The position numbers were made by a program, and so were the translations under genes. The notes beneath the pieces are model-generated. The model was not told the DNA's origin, did no database searches, and was given only the letters and a program-made list of their open reading frames with translations. 12,018 nt of DNA from DATKMS01 sp041497995 (GTDB lineage: Bacteria > Desulfobacterota > Binatia > HRBIN30), in contig JBGQHM010000199.1 in the NCBI GenBank assembly GCA_041497995.1, forward strand, positions 1-12,018. Reading direction: 5' to 3'. Positions 11,390 to 12,018 of this stretch are shown in pieces (position 1 is the first letter of the stretch; every line of letters begins with the position of its first letter).

Positions 11390-11397
11390 ACCCGGCA

Positions 11398-12018
11398 CTA
11401 CGATGGCTGTAGCTCGATCACGCGTCCACGCTGCGCCAGCGACTCGGTGGCGGCTTCCAAAATGCGTACGATCCGCCTGCCCGCCACGCCGTCCGACAGA
11501 GGCTGACCATCCCGCTCGATGCACTCGATGAAGTGTAGCGCCTCGACCTGCAGCGCCTCCGTGAGGCTCACCTGCGGAGCCCACATGTCGCCGGTGCGGT
11601 AACCGACGAGCATCTGGTAGACATCCTCCGACCCGTCGTTCAGCGTGATCCCCTTATCGTATACTTTGACCTTCTCGCTTGGTTCGAGGTCGTCGTACAC
11701 AATCATCTGTCGCGCGCCGCCAATCAGCGTCCGCCGAATCTTCACCGGCGCCAACCAATTCACGTGGAGATGGGCGATCAAGTTGCCATCGAAGAAGCAT
11801 GTCAGGTAGGCCACGTCCTCAGGTTGCCCACGCACGTGCGCCGCGCCGATCGCTGCTACCGCGGTGGGCTCTGCACCCAAGACATGGTCCATGATCGACA
11901 GGTCGTGCACGGCGAGATCCCAGAGCACGTTCAGATCGTGCTGAAACAGACCCAGATTCACACGCACCGAATCGTAGTAGTAGAGTTGCCCAAGTCGCCC
12001 CTGACCGACCAGCTCACG
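11398..12018 (-). CDS. Gfo/Idh/MocA family oxidoreductase, C-terminal 206 residues (cut by window edge)
   Basis: The frame is open from the window edge to TAG at 11398-11400, so the N-terminal Rossmann domain lies outside. What remains is the substrate-binding alpha/beta domain: GQLYYYDSVRVN, then VLWDLAVHDLSIMDHVLG, whose Asp and His fit the family catalytic motif, and the sheet region DVAYLTCFFDGNLIAHLHVNWLAP. The C-terminus HFIECIERDGQPLSDGVAGRRIVRILEAA is typical. Such enzymes oxidise or reduce sugars with NAD(P). With a DegT aminotransferase in the same operon the likeliest role is C3 oxidation before transamination, as in WbpB/WbpE or WlbA/WlbC, but this pairing is inference. It is the most upstream gene visible in the operon. 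Confidence 0.88.
   Translation of the reverse strand, partial: RELVGQGRLGQLYYYDSVRVNLGLFQHDLNVLWDLAVHDLSIMDHVLGAEPTAVAAIGAAHVRGQPEDVAYLTCFFDGNLIAHLHVNWLAPVKIRRTLIGGARQMIVYDDLEPSEKVKVYDKGITLNDGSEDVYQMLVGYRTGDMWAPQVSLTEALQVEALHFIECIERDGQPLSDGVAGRRIVRILEAATESLAQRGRVIELQPS

Noticed and set aside
11390..11584. N-terminal extension of the epimerase to 387 residues
   Set aside because: The extra frame lies inside the oxidoreductase coding region and has no family sequence; the ATG 8 bp after the oxidoreductase stop precedes the cofactor loop directly.

Overview
This is a high-GC bacterial window holding part of a surface-polysaccharide (O-antigen or exopolysaccharide type) gene region. The gene families present (ABC-2 polysaccharide-export permease, GDP-L-fucose synthase, DegT aminotransferase, GT2 glycosyltransferase, extended-SDR epimerases, Gfo/Idh oxidoreductase) and the signal peptides fit a Gram-negative soil or freshwater lineage. 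Abundant short dispersed repeats and a stand-alone four-helix-bundle (23S rRNA IVP-like) gene recall uncultured Deltaproteobacteria-like, Binatota-like or Planctomycetes-like genomes. That placement is inference; nothing in the window fixes the taxon.

Layout. (1) 1-124, minus: start of a secreted protein cut by the window edge. (2) 125-464: no gene recognised. (3) 465-3498, all minus, read from high to low coordinates: a winged-helix regulator, a GDP-L-fucose synthase, a four-helix-bundle protein and an ABC-2 export permease. Every junction in this block carries an array of a 7-bp unit of the type RATTGCG. Seven arrays (A-G) lie between 1291 and 3607 and strictly alternate in orientation. Some are translated as the ends of neighbouring proteins. 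(4) 3509-3646: divergent control region with three palindromes and a TTGACA promoter for the regulator. (5) 3640-5994, plus: a large, probably exported protein with nine copies of an LIDEGGDDxY-type repeat. (6) 5996-6196, minus: a decayed GT2 glycosyltransferase fragment. (7) 6197-12018, all minus: a tightly packed sugar-modification operon, read as Gfo/Idh oxidoreductase (cut by the edge), SDR epimerase, second SDR, GT2 glycosyltransferase, SAM methyltransferase, a scrambled DegT/epimerase gene, and an intact DegT aminotransferase. Several of these genes overlap by 4 bp (ATGA or GTGA), which points to translational coupling.

How it fits together. The 6.2-12 kb operon looks like synthesis and transfer of a modified, probably amino, sugar: oxidoreductase plus aminotransferase plus epimerases make the nucleotide sugar, GT2 transfers a sugar to a lipid or glycan, and the methyltransferase decorates. 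The 0.5-3.5 kb block adds GDP-fucose synthesis, an export permease and a local regulator. No ABC ATPase, initiating transferase or GDP-mannose 4,6-dehydratase is visible, so both systems continue outside the window.

Most notable: the alternating heptamer arrays and the four-helix-bundle gene enclosed by an inverted pair of them (arranged like the intervening sequences of 23S rRNA genes); the DegT::epimerase wreck that keeps both translational-coupling overlaps; the GT2 relic; and the GGDDxY repeat protein.
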